64,000 nt of DNA, taken from the NCBI RefSeq assembly GCF_032062135.1, contig NC_092859.1, positions 38,776,513 to 38,840,512 of the forward strand, read 5' to 3'. This DNA comes from Pyxicephalus adspersus (lineage: Eukaryota > Chordata > Amphibia > Anura > Pyxicephalidae). The notes under the pieces are model-generated. The model was not told where the DNA came from and searched no databases. It saw nothing but the letters and a program-made list of their open reading frames with translations. Positions 46,801 through 55,105 of this stretch are shown here, piece after piece (position 1 is the stretch's first letter; the number at the start of each line of letters is the position of its first letter). The translations under genes were made by a program, and so were the position numbers.

Positions 46801-47455
46801 TTCTTGCCTGCTGCCCACCCTGGCCATTTGCCTGGACCTCTATTAGGTTTTGCCCACCACCCACCTTGAAAAGCTGGCTTGACCTGTATCAGGCTTCACC
46901 TTTTGCCAGCCCTGGCCATTTGCCTGGACCAGTATCTGTATTCACCTGCCACCTGCTTTGACCATTTGCCTGGAACTGGATTACGCTTGCTTTACACTTG
47001 CACTGACCATTCACCTTGGACTATGCCTGCCTGGCAGCTCTAAGCTCTTTCTTACCACAGTCTCCCTCTCTGGCCTGTGGGACATCTCCTGTCTCCACAC
47101 CAAAGCCTATGCAACCTTCTTCCTTAGGTAGGGTGGCCCTGTGCTTTCCTGTTAGCTTACCTATAATGCTTTGGGAATCATAAGTCATTTATTAAATTAC
47201 AAAAAATCCTTGTAATTAAAATTAAAAACCTGCCATATTTTAATGGAACTTATACCTAGCAGTCTTTAAAGCAGCAAATATCATTTTCACTATACATTCC
47301 CTGGTGGTGAATCTATCATGGTATCCCCTAAAATATTCACTTGTGGTGAATGTTTGCCTAATCTCAGATTCACTGCTTTATACACATGTCCTTTAAAGTC
47401 TTCATGTTACCTGGTTTCTGTGTTCCAAGGAAGTAGAGGTGTCATTTTTTCCCAT
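34731..47455 (-). CDS. FAXDC2: FAXDC2, fatty acid hydroxylase domain-containing protein 2, paralog B (intact)
   Basis: Eight coding exons join in frame: 47455-47411, 46143-46052, 43566-43463, 41328-41207, 40035-39830, 39152-39047, 35407-35241, 34887-34731. The total is 999 bases, 332 residues, about the usual length. All junctions are GT-AG. The family is multi-pass ER membrane di-iron oxygenases acting on lipids or sterols. Iron ligands are present: H189/H193 (SHRMFHHP), H202/H205/H206 (HKIHHEW) and H275/H278/H279 (HDFHH), with THCG at 260-263. The C-terminus reads [17 protein letters not shown] and ends KKLD. Hydrophobic segments lie near residues 25-40, 77-98, 140-155, 170-187 and 240-262. 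Substrate is not deducible. Probable non-coding exon 1 lies at 54914-55105. Confidence 0.93.
35241..35407 (-). CDS. FAXDC2: FAXDC2 paralog B exon 8 (third histidine box)
   Basis: It reads [17 protein letters not shown], a membrane segment, [11 protein letters not shown] and HDFHHL. At 167 bases it is 6 longer than copy A, keeping the full spacing between THCG and HDFHH. Confidence 0.92.
35695..35990 (-). pseudogene. Tc1 transposase C-terminal fragment
   Basis: It reads [18 protein letters not shown], then [20 protein letters not shown] and [12 protein letters not shown]. The DLNPIEHLW block marks the last catalytic acidic region of Tc1 transposases. The N-terminal DNA-binding and first catalytic regions are absent. 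Confidence 0.85.
35993..36440. mobile_element. hAT-type MITE fragments nested in the Tc1
   Basis: AGTGTTGGTCGAATACCTCA at 35993 resembles the terminus of a frog hAT family. From 36283, TAAAGCTAGGTACACACTTC and following bases match the reverse of 53588-53947. Right-hand ends are not clear. Confidence 0.5.
36565..36996. repeat. Pair of ~100-bp direct repeats
   Basis: 36565-36674 and 36898-36996 share CAAGCGTTTTTAAGC, ATGAAAGCTTCCATTG and TTTTTAGCAGGACTTTGG. About 220 bases separate them. Confidence 0.8.
37029..37542. mobile_element. TIR element of unknown family, 514 bp
   Basis: The ends are ACAGGTTATCC and GGATAACCTGT, with AATGACA and TGTCATT just inside. Internal inverted stretches (CTCAGCCA/TGGCTGAG) give further folding potential. 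No ORF. Confidence 0.55.
37612..38123. mobile_element. Tigger/pogo-like non-autonomous element, copy 2
   Basis: It matches positions 1-410 and ends ACTTATACCAATGTACCACT, whose reverse (AGTGGTACATTGG) resembles Tigger-type termini. No transposase is open. Confidence 0.45.
39047..39152 (-). CDS. FAXDC2: FAXDC2 paralog B exon 7 (first and second histidine boxes)
   Basis: It reads [18 protein letters not shown], then [17 protein letters not shown]. Two extra histidines (SHN, LEH) replace the SLYSH and EY of paralog A. Confidence 0.93.
39830..40035 (-). CDS. FAXDC2: FAXDC2 paralog B exon 6
   Basis: It begins [11 protein letters not shown], continues MYPFMQWRG and [12 protein letters not shown], and ends EEVLFYYSH plus a split Arg. 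The acidic EEV before LFYYSH is kept here and changed in paralog A. Confidence 0.93.
41207..41328 (-). CDS. FAXDC2: FAXDC2 paralog B exon 5
   Basis: It reads [20 protein letters not shown] and [10 protein letters not shown], with a GTAGGT donor after CCA. The phase matches exons 4 and 6. Confidence 0.92.
41615..41710 (+). other. Penelope-like or similar retroelement motif (hammerhead-like)
   Basis: The order is CTGAAGA (41641-41647), a possible 6-bp stem GCGATT/AATCAC with one mismatch, then GAAAC. The outer ends GGTCTC and GAGACC are complementary. This fits the CUGANGA...GAAA order of hammerhead ribozymes known from Penelope-like elements. The motif CGAAACGTGTTG alone is common in vertebrate repeats, so the call is tentative. 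Confidence 0.3.
42001..42230 (+). repeat. LTR-like dispersed repeat
   Basis: TGTCCCATGGCTTGGCTG and GAGCACAGGTGCT stretches recur at 51474-51560, so this is a dispersed element present twice in copy B. The TG start and an AATAAATAC stretch suggest an LTR, but no internal coding region adjoins either copy. Confidence 0.4.
42278..42499 (-). CDS. Unidentified 73-codon ORF
   Basis: A hydrophilic frame starts [20 protein letters not shown] and contains [16 protein letters not shown]. It is not recognised. It has no counterpart in copy A, so it came with an insertion. It may be a fragment of a transposon or retroposed gene, or chance. Confidence 0.2.
   Translation of the reverse strand: MVRFRQSEGGEHRALEFNEGKPYIYLSLEECGSINFQDIQWPNLDNSKEELRTFRSRKGSWAYTVYSVHINSM
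42547..42894. mobile_element. TTAA-targeting MITE, copy 6
   Basis: TTAA at 42547-42550 and 42891-42894 flank TCTCCCTGATGG and CCGCCAGGGAGG. It is a short internal-deletion version of the family, with the CCAAAGCCACACTCGGG subterminal block. Confidence 0.65.
43463..43566 (-). CDS. FAXDC2: FAXDC2 paralog B exon 4
   Basis: It reads [17 protein letters not shown] and [14 protein letters not shown]. The donor is GTAATT, weaker than the GTGAGT of paralog A. Confidence 0.92.
43836..44933 (-). mobile_element. L2/CR1-type LINE, 5'-truncated (reverse transcriptase fragment)
   Basis: Minus frames 44919-44590 and 44518-44084 read the reverse transcriptase: [16 protein letters not shown], the catalytic [10 protein letters not shown], then the C-terminal [20 protein letters not shown] and [12 protein letters not shown]. 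The 3' end is the TATATAAATCC tail and an (ATT)n/(ATA)n run. The join in copy B falls between CCACTA and GGTAAATC, which are contiguous in copy A (18018). Confidence 0.85.
45047..45095 (-). repeat. L2/SINE 3' tail remnant shared by both paralogs
   Basis: ATTTATATAGCGCCAACA and CAGAGCTGTACATTAA align with 20900-20945 of copy A, in the same orientation and place. Confidence 0.6.
46052..46143 (-). CDS. FAXDC2: FAXDC2 paralog B exon 3
   Basis: It reads [16 protein letters not shown], a hydrophobic stretch and FRNTVT, ending in TG that exon 4 completes to Trp. Confidence 0.9.
46637..47165 (+). repeat. Gypsy LTR-like insertion with degenerate tandem units
   Basis: Four diverged units carry GCCATTTGCCTGGACC or close variants (near 46735, 46823, 46914, 46963). 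The block interrupts sequence that is contiguous in copy A (around 22885). The composition resembles the 5' leader of frog gypsy elements such as 48775-48880. No ORF of known type. Confidence 0.4.
47411..47455 (-). CDS. FAXDC2: FAXDC2 paralog B exon 2 (start codon)
   Basis: ATG directly follows the CTTACAG acceptor and opens [15 protein letters not shown]. The GTAAC donor is shared with paralog A. Confidence 0.82.
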
Positions 47456-48193
47456 CTGTAAGCAGAAAAACATTTACCCAACTTTATTAGGTCAAAATGG
47501 CTTATTTTGCATGGAGTCTCCAACCTTACATGCTGACTTTTTAGTTTTGGGCCACAACCTAATAATGATTTCCTAATGATGAGGGTCTAATTTATTTATT
47601 TACCTATTTTTGAAAAAAAAATATCTAAATTACAAAATAATTTAAAATGCTGTTTGTCATCCAAAAATCCTTTTTATTTTTTATTAAAAACATTTTTTTT
47701 AAATCACTGTTTTGTTTTGAATACAATTGGCTTACAATGACAACTGATGAGATAAATCAGCATTTCTAGCATTTGTACCATTATGATATCATGATGCTTT
47801 TTTAAAATACAGAATTGTAGGGTAATGTAAATATTCTTTTTTTTTTCTGAAAAAAATACAATAAAAATATGTTATTAAAAAAATATGTTGCATTAATACT
47901 TTTTTAATTCTTTTATACAGCTAGAAGGTGGTGCATGAGGCTCAATTTTAGATATTTTCTGATTTCTTCTCATCTGCTGGTAAAACAAATGAGTTTTTTT
48001 TTTTATAGAACTCAATGGTTTAAAGTGAAATTTATAAAACAAATGAGGGCCCCAAGCCCTGTTCCCTGGATGTGTCTCTGTCGGAGATTTTAGTAAATTT
48101 TATTCAGAGACGGCGTAAATGAAAAGAGACATAACTGTTGAGCTCCCTCCCTATTAAAGAATCCATAGTGCTGTGAGAATGCTTTGACAGGGC

Positions 48194-48309
48194 TATACTT
48201 TGTATTATTTGAAATTATTTTGTATTGGATTGGATACAGGAGTTTGTATTCAATCCAATACAAAATGACAGTTTGAATTTACCAGGTATATACTTTGTAT
48301 TATTTGAAA
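48194..48309. repeat. 74-bp insert between 21-bp direct repeats
   Basis: Direct repeats at 48194-48214 and 48289-48309 begin TATACTTTGTATTATTTG. The insert between them (48215-48288) copies the GTATTGGATTGGATACAGG core of the TTAA-element family. Copy A has a single version of the flanking sequence near 23832. Confidence 0.8.
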
Positions 48310-48377
48310 ACATTGACTGTAAATAAATAGTAAAAAGTTGGAATTTACACCCACTGAAGTGTCAGTTTCTGAAAAAC

Positions 48378-49093
48378 TGTCACAGATCCCTGCAGGTCCA
48401 GGGGATCTGTGCCTACGTCAGTGCCACCCAACTTTCATTTCCCTGCTGCCAGCACCAGCTCTGCTAAGGCATCATCTCCTCAGTTCACTTCGTGGTCCAG
48501 GTCATGTGACTCCCAGTCAGCCGCTCCACTACCTCAGAGAACTAGAGTGTTTCACAGACACCAACCAACCTCTAGTCTCCAGGACTCCCTCTGGTGGTAG
48601 GATAGGGTGCAGCAGGTCACATGGCTCCACTCATCACAGGCTCTGCCCTTAAAAGGAAGTGAAGGGCAACAGGAAGTTGCCTGAGCAAGAAGTTCCTTTA
48701 GTTCTGCTTCCAAGTTCCTGTTTTTTTATTCTCTTGCTCCTGATTCTTTGTGTACCGGCCTCGAATTGACCCTGACTACTCCTGATCACTGCCTGCCCTG
48801 ACTACTGGCTTAACCTTGACTACTCCTGATCACTGCCTGCCCTGACCTCTGGCTTGCCTGACTACTCTCTGCTCCTCACTCTGGTACCCCATCCTGTTTC
48901 TGCCTGTCAGCTGTCACCTGCCTTGGCGTGCACGGGGGCCGCAACCTGGCAGTTGCCGGCAGCGCAACATCCTCACCTTTAAAGGCTTTGGTGAAGACCG
49001 GGCAGCAGCTTAGACTCTGTGCCCTGTGCACGTTTCCAGCAACGGAACTGGTGACACAGTGGGTCCACCGTCCTGCCCTGCAGTACCGTGACA
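48378..49093 (+). repeat. 5' LTR of the gypsy element
   Basis: It begins TGTCACAG and ends CGTGACA, with TG...CA ends. The last 243 bases match the 3' LTR fragment. It includes degenerate CCTGACTACTCCTGATCAC repeats near 48771-48860. Confidence 0.78.
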
Positions 49094-49106
49094 GTTTGTT
49101 CCGGCC

Positions 49107-50016
49107 ATGGACCCCGCTGACATTCCTTTGCTTGATTCCATGCAGAACCTGCATGAGCGGATTTAGAAACAAAAGTCTCTTAAGATGAAAGTTGAAGACT
49201 TCCTCCGGAAGTGTGATGAGCATCTGAATGAGCTCCAATCTGCCATCAACCAGTCTCCTACCTCTGCGACTGCAACTCCACCCCCTGTACCTGGGACTCC
49301 TGTACCCGTTACAGCTTTAGCCACCATACCGCTATACTCAGCACTTCGGTTTCCTACTCCTTCCCGTTACTCCGGGGACCCTAAGCTCTGTCGGGGGTTC
49401 ATTAATCAATTCCAAATACAGCTGGAATTGCAGCCCTGAAATTTTCCCACAGAGCGAACCAAGGTGGCTTTCTTCACCTCCTTGTTGTCGGGAGAGGCCC
49501 TTGCTTGGGCTTCGCCCTCTGGGAAAAGGGCAATCAAATCCTGGGGGACTTCGATGCCTTCCTACAGACCTTTCGCAAGGTCCTGGATGAACCTGTCCGG
49601 GCCTCTTGTGCGGCCTCAGAAACATTGGGCATACTTCAACCCTCCCAGTAGGCCGATACGCAGTGAAGTTCCGAGCCTTGGCGTCCAAAATAAATTGGAA
49701 CGATGACGCCCTGGTGGCAGTTTTCTGGCAGGGGCTCTCAAGCTATATTAAAGATGAGCTTGCTGGTTGTGACCTTCCCCCTACTCTTGATGACCTGGTG
49801 TCTCTCAGCATCCAGATTGATATTCGCTTCCAGGAACGAGCTTGTGAAACCCACAAAGTCCTGCGACCGATTAAACTGGCTCCAACTTTCCAAAGACCAC
49901 CTCTCCCAACAGTTGAAGCTTTGCAAGTGGGCCGTGCTCGACTTACCCCAGAAGAGCAGACCCACAGCAAGCATCAGGACCTCTGTACTGTGCTGGGAAG
50001 GGCCACTACAAACTAA
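49107..50016 (+). pseudogene. Gypsy gag remnant
   Basis: The start is MDPADIPLLDSMQNLHE, followed by a stop. Then 49185-49439 gives RYSGDPKLCRGFINQFQIQ, and shifted frames continue KVAFFTSLLSGEALAWA and later ALVAVFWQGLSSYIKDEL. These blocks are the capsid-like region of Ty3/gypsy gag. Several stops and frameshifts break it. Confidence 0.8.
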
Positions 50017-50099
50017 ATTGCCCATTGAAGGCCCCAAATGCCAGTGCCTAGGTAAATGCGGAGAGGGTTCCCTAGGCAAACTTATTACCTCTCCACCAT

Positions 50100-50300
50100 C
50101 CAAAATAAAGTTTCCTGTCTGCATCTCTTTATATAGACACCATTTCTGGACCCAAGCCCTTTTGGACTCCGGCGCTGCTGGAAACTTCATCAGCCAGCAA
50201 CTGGTCTCTGTCTCCCATCCAATAAAGCATCTGAAATATACTTTTGTGGAGTGCCACCTGCTTCCAGGAATGTCTGCCCAGGCTACTTCCCGTCCGACTC
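50100..50300 (+). pseudogene. Gypsy protease remnant
   Basis: It reads ALLDSGAAGNFISQQLV, with the aspartic protease DSG active site. Sequence jumps from here straight into the reverse transcriptase, so a large part of pol has been deleted around 50310. Confidence 0.72.
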
Positions 50301-50330
50301 TGAAATGCGTCAGCGGTTTTCCAGAATTTT

Positions 50331-50648
50331 GTGAATTACATCTTCGGGGACCTCCTTTTTGACTACCTAGACAACATCCTGGTCTACTCAAAGGATCTTC
50401 CTACCCACCGCGACCATGTCAAGTTGGTTTTGCAACGGCTTAGGGAGAACAGACTTCGTTTTAGAGGTGGACGCTTCCTCTGTTGGAATGGGCACAGTTC
50501 TTTCCCAGAAGAGGCTAAGCTGAAGTCCTGTGGTTTCTTCTCTAAGAAGTTCTCTCCTGCTGAGAGGAACTACTCCATTGGAGACCACAAGCTTCTTGCA
50601 GTCCAACCTGCCTTAGAGGAATGGTGCCACTTACTAAAGGGAGCTTGA
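50331..50648 (+). pseudogene. Gypsy reverse transcriptase / RNase H fragment
   Basis: [13 protein letters not shown] is the catalytic block, with the second Asp of YxDD changed to Asn. [15 protein letters not shown] follows, then RNase H pieces ([28 protein letters not shown]), partly out of frame. It is inactive. Confidence 0.78.
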
Positions 50649-50671
50649 CATCCTGTAATCACCCACAGTAA

Positions 50672-51313
50672 CTTGCTTGACTACTCTCTGCTCTTTGCTT
50701 TGGTACTACGTCCTTTTTCTGCACGTCAGCAGCCACCTGCCTCAGCGTGCAAAGTACCCTGGCAGTTGCCTGCAGTGCAACATCCCCACCTCTAGAGGCT
50801 CTGATGAAGACCTGACAGCTGCTTAGACTCTGCGCCCTGTGCATGTCTCTACCAACTGATGACACAGTGACCCTGATTCATCAATAAAATTCGTGCTCGC
50901 TGGAAGCGCGAACGTACGCGCGACCAGCGAGCGCGGTTTCCCGCGGTCCGGAGTGGAGTGCGCTCCTACACTCGCCTCCTCACTGCCAGCCGGATTCCTG
51001 CCTTGATAATAATGAGCAATAGGGGTCGCGAATCTGCCAATTAAGGTGATTAGATTTCAGCTGCGCGATTAAGGAGGATCTGTTAAGCTCAATGGTGAGA
51101 TCATAGCAATTAGTTAGTGCATACCTGCTCTCCAAGCTCGCCAGTGTAAAGCTGCCGGAGATGCGCGGCTCCGGCCGCAAACTTTTTCAGTTGCTGAATT
51201 GCGCGACGGCGTACGATTTCGGATCGCGAATACGAATGCGCGAGCGAGCGTCTGATTCTGCTTGATGAATTAGGGCCAGTGGGTCAACCGTCCTGCCCTG
51301 CAGTACTGTGACA
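50672..51313 (+). repeat. Partial 3' LTR of the gypsy element
   Basis: It matches 48851-49093 and ends CTGTGACA. A 409-base MITE (50869-51277) interrupts it. Confidence 0.75.
50869..51277. mobile_element. Harbinger-like MITE, 409 bp, inserted in the 3' LTR
   Basis: The inverted ends are GACCCTGATTCATCAA and TTGATGAATTAGGGCC, with AGT on both sides (50866-50868 and 51278-51280). The 5' LTR shows the uninterrupted site GACACAGTGGGTCC. The GC-rich arms match 63844-64000 and the ends of 24234-27243. Confidence 0.85.
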
Positions 51314-51403
51314 GGAACATAGCCACAAAAAAAGAACAAATGGCAAAGCAATAATATTGCAATACTTATCCTAACATAAATAATATATGTCAGTCTCCAG
51401 CTC

Positions 51404-51560
51404 AACATGTTTCATAGTGACTAACACTTTCAGGAGCCTATTATCAACAGAGGAATCATGCCTAATCAACAAGGTGTCCCATGGCTTGGCTGCGAAGGTC
51501 TTAGAGCACAGGTGCTTTATTTAAAAGGATCAGCAGCAGACTGCTTGAAGCTTCGCGCCC
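51404..51560. repeat. Retroelement-like fragments
   Basis: 51404-51440, read on the minus strand, gives CTGAAAG and GAAACATGTTG, a diverged version of the motif at 41641-41680. 51474-51560 matches the LTR-like repeat at 42001. Both are short and uncertain. Confidence 0.35.
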
Positions 51561-51599
51561 CCTAACCCCCCCCCCCCCCTTGCACCTAACATTCTTCAA

Positions 51600-51755
51600 T
51601 ATAGTCGCTGACTGGGAGTCCTGCTCTGTTGGCAATGTTTCTCCACTTAGGGTCTCCAACCAAATCTTGTTTTTACTGTCTCAATGGGCCAGTGGCCCAT
51701 AACCCCATTCTAGTCCTCCTCTGGGTCAGCCATTGAAACTATAAATAGCACAGAT
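51600..51755. promoter_or_regulatory. Conserved upstream block, paralog B (candidate regulatory)
   Basis: Counterpart of 27835-27985, containing CTCTGGGTCAGCCATTGAAA and ATAAATAGCA. It is non-coding in both copies. Function is inferred only from retention. Confidence 0.3.
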
Positions 51756-51789
51756 TTTCACTGAGCTGCTGAGATCAGATTTGCACAAC

Positions 51790-52289
51790 ACTTTTATATG
51801 TCTAAAAGCAGTACATTGTTTTTCACAAAAAATTATTTTACGGTATATTAATAGTATAGTATAAAAAAAGAGTATAAAAAAGTTGGAAATACAAAATCAT
51901 GTCAAATGTGTAAATAAATAAATAATTATTTTTTTTTTTATTTTTAAAAATTAAAAAAAAAAAATTAAATAATATACTATTACATTATACTATAAAATAC
52001 GGTGATTTTGTAATAAATGCAATACAAATAGATTCTGAATTTCCCGCCCCGCAATGTACGCACGGACCAACGTCACCGGGAAGTCCCCGATGACTCATCG
52101 GGTACAGAAGACGCCGGAAGAAGAAAGAAGATGCAAAGGAAGAGAGAGGACACAAAAGATGAAGCAGGACAGGTAAGACTCAATTTACTATTTTTCCCAT
52201 AGGTTTAGCTACCCCGAGTGTGACTCGGGGTTACTGCTTTTAGCTTTTCTCCCTCGAGTCACATTTGGGGTTACCGCCCAGGAGCTTAA
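51790..52289. mobile_element. TTAA-targeting MITE, copy 7 (left end lost)
   Basis: TATGTCTAAAAGCAGTACA at the left matches an internal part of copy 3. The right end is GCCCAGGAGC then TTAA (52286-52289), with the paired GTGTGACTCGGGG and CTCGAGTCACATTTGGGG blocks. Confidence 0.65.
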
Positions 52290-52456
52290 GTAGCAGGAAA
52301 AGTCTGATTAGCTGAGCTACCCAGCTAATGAATTTTATGTCAGAGTTTTATCTTGCCTGTGTTGTAGAGCTATCACTGCTTCAGCTGTATTCTCTAAATA
52401 AAAAAATAAAATAGTAATAGGTTATGCCCCTAACAAAGAGATTGGAACATCTAGAC

Positions 52457-53129
52457 CAGGGGTGTCAAACTTTGGCCTGGGGGCCAAATCTTGCCTCAAT
52501 GTCCTTTTTTTGGCCCCCAGAGGAATCCTAACCTTGAACTGCACCTGGCCCGCCGCTGCATTGAAATAACGACGCTACTACAATTCTCGGCATCACTAGC
52601 GTCTATAGACCAGTGGGCTCTCTGCCTATGCGTGGCCCTGCATTGGACTGTTTTATAGAAGCAAATAATAACAGTAAATTTTAGTAGCAGCGCTATTTCG
52701 ATGAAGAGGTAGTTTCGGTGGCAGGCCACTCATAAGATTTAGCTCCGAATTGGCCATGTCTGGCATTTCCAGCATCCCCCCTCAGCTGTACTTTTCTTTG
52801 CTACTCATGGACTTTAATGGTTGGATTTTCATAGAAGAATATTGTTAGCCTGTGCAAAAATGTTACCATTGAAATTAAACTCAGAAGGCTACAAATAGAG
52901 AAAGGCATAAGATTTTTTCTTAAATAAAATTTTAAAAAAATGCCTCTTTCTCTATTATAGGCTTGTTCCAGATTGAATGTGAAGCAAAACCTCTTTGTTT
53001 CCACATGAAAAGGGTTTATATCTAATGAGAAAAATTTCCTCAATTTTTTCAATAAATTTCAAGGTTGGCCAACGACTTTGTCTAAGTTTTTAATTTTGGC
53101 CCTCTGTGTATTTGAGTTTGAAACCCTTG
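52457..53129. mobile_element. hAT MITE, 673 bp
   Basis: The ends CAGGGGTGTCAAAC and GTTTGAAACCCTTG are inverted repeats. ATCTAGAC (52449-52456) and ATCTAGAT (53130-53137) form an 8-bp target duplication with one difference. Small open frames inside match nothing known. Confidence 0.82.
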
Positions 53130-53587
53130 ATCTAGATGAAGGCTTAGTAATTTACAGATAACTAGTAAAGTTTAATGTTTTATTACATTTTCAATACAAA
53201 TCCTCCACATTTGCTAGGAAGGACATTTCTGCAATGCTTGTTATCTTGTTTGTTCATCATTGCCAACTGGCAGAAGAATTACTCTAGTTACTGCCAGCAG
53301 GGTCAAAAAAAGTGTTCTTCACCTTTTGTTTTTCTTTTGTTTTTTCTGGCTGTGTTAAAGCTGGCCTTACATCAAACTACAAGGACAACATAAAAAAGTG
53401 GGCCATACCCCCTTTTAAAATCACCTGTGGAAAAGTTAAAAAAAATATTTATCAAAAACCTATCCTCCGCACAACAAAGGGTGACTTCACGAATCTTATG
53501 AGCAGATACTTTTGCACACTTCAGGACCGTTTTCTCATTAAATTTGGATATAGCATGTAAGCAGAAAGATTTTGACATAAGCCACAC

Positions 53588-53947
53588 TAAAGCTGGGTAC
53601 GACGAATGACTGATCGGCCGAAAATCGCTCACAAAAAATGAAAGACCGCCACGGCGGATCTGACTGGCTGACGATCATTCGCTATCTATCGCGTGGACGG
53701 TTGTTCAGTGATCGTGGATGTTTCTGCAATACACTTTTTCCTTTACATGTCACTCCCTGCATCGTTGAAACGATTGTATCTAGCGTGTGTACATTATTGG
53801 AGGATTATATTTGAACAATCGTATCGTTACAGCATGTACAGAATTGTGCACCATACAATCGTTCAAATATAATCGTGCATAATTATTGATCGGTCGTAAT
53901 CGTTTTGTTTTCTAACAATAATTATTGGAAGTGTGTACCTAGCTTTA
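53588..53947. mobile_element. hAT-type MITE (full-length family member)
   Basis: The left end is TAAAGCTGGGTACGACGAAT and the right end GTGTGTACCTAGCTTTA. Inner inverted pieces include CGATCATTCGC and ACAATCGTTCAAATATAATC. Partial copies are at 30360 and 36283. Confidence 0.6.
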
Positions 53948-54913
53948 GACACCACAGGCTCCAGCCAGGTATAAACCAAGAATGTTTTAACTTTTTACCT
54001 TTACTCCACAATGTGGTAATTTTGCAATGTGAGTGGTCAGGTCAATATTTAGTAAGTGGACCTTGGATTTTGAATTAAGTCACTCCTTTGATTTTTCGTG
54101 TTCTCAAAGATTATAATCTCTGTTACATATTTATCATGGCTTGTTTCCCTGCTGAGGGAATTTAGCCTGTTTGCCCCCTGTCAAGATTATCATGGTTCAA
54201 GAAAACCTGAAATGTATCTGTCCAGGATTGAAAACATATAGCAAATGACTTTTAAAATATCCATTCCAACATGCATTGGAGTAACATTTATCCTTCCACA
54301 GCCACACAATTCTCAAACCTCCTGCCAAATGCTAAATAGTTGCATGAAATATTCACTTTAGTTGTAGTGTAAAAACTTTTTTTAGCTGCAAATGAATTGG
54401 CCTGGAAATACATTTGCAAAAATGTGCTGTTTGACTTTTTGTTATACAGTATAAGACAAAGGATAAAAGATGGAAGACCTTTAAAGTGGGTAATTGTTCA
54501 GTAAATCCAACTGTGATGGTAGGTGGTAGTAGTAAAAAAAGAAATTAAATCACCAATACCAATAGTAGCATTGTGCCTACTCAGAACCAATCACTTCACT
54601 GGCTGCACAGAACAGAGTCCTATTTTGCTGCAGTATGCAAGTAGTAAGTATTAGTATGTTTATAAAATCTCACTGATCTATTCCAGATGGATTGGTTAAA
54701 GAAATAAGCAACAGAAATAATTTTAAAGTACAAGTCTTTTTAAAGCATGTAAACATAACACAGGGAGCCTGTTCTACAGGTTCACAAAAATACTATTTGT
54801 CATTTGGGTAATAATATTAAACTAAACTAATGAACAGAAACTGAGCTTTCTGACATTTACGATTCTTTTAACTACAGATTTCAATTTCCGTAGCTTACAT
54901 TTGAAAACTTTAC
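53948..54913. other. First-intron DNA of paralog B, no gene seen
   Basis: 54100-54190 aligns with 28330-28440 (ACATATTTATCATGG). 54195-54270 is the dispersed repeat also found at 8108-8253. The rest aligns weakly with 28440-28730. Confidence 0.4.
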
Positions 54914-55105
54914 CTTTGTTTCTTCCCCCTTCTCTTCCCAGTTTAAATCAGCTCTGTTTCTGTGCAGATGTTTATTGTTAAATCTGTTCACTGCTTCCTT
55001 AACCCTATCTGAGGCCATGCCTGCTTAGGATCCTGAGCCATAGAGCAAAGAGTTCCAAAAAAACTTGGAACACCTCTTTAAAGGGACAGTGCATTGAACT
55101 CAGCA
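54914..55105 (-). other. FAXDC2: Probable non-coding first exon of FAXDC2 paralog B
   Basis: The donor CAAAG|GTAAAG and about 190 conserved bases (GGAACTCTTTGCTCTATGGC, ACAATAAACATCTG) match 28733-28925. A CCCTTTAAAG stretch lies near the upper end. The transcription start is not known. Confidence 0.45.

Larger units (their letters stand above)
48378..51313 (+). mobile_element. Ty3/gypsy retrotransposon, internally deleted
   Basis: The order is 5' LTR (48378-49093), gag from 49107, a protease block, a reverse transcriptase/RNase H fragment, and the 3' part of an LTR (50672-51313) carrying a MITE. Most of pol, including the integrase, is missing. All frames are broken by stops and shifts, so it is inactive. 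It lies in the first intron of paralog B. Confidence 0.85.

Noticed and set aside
49738..50391. 217-codon minus-strand frame
   Set aside because: Antisense shadow of the gypsy gag/protease region, with no protein similarity of its own.
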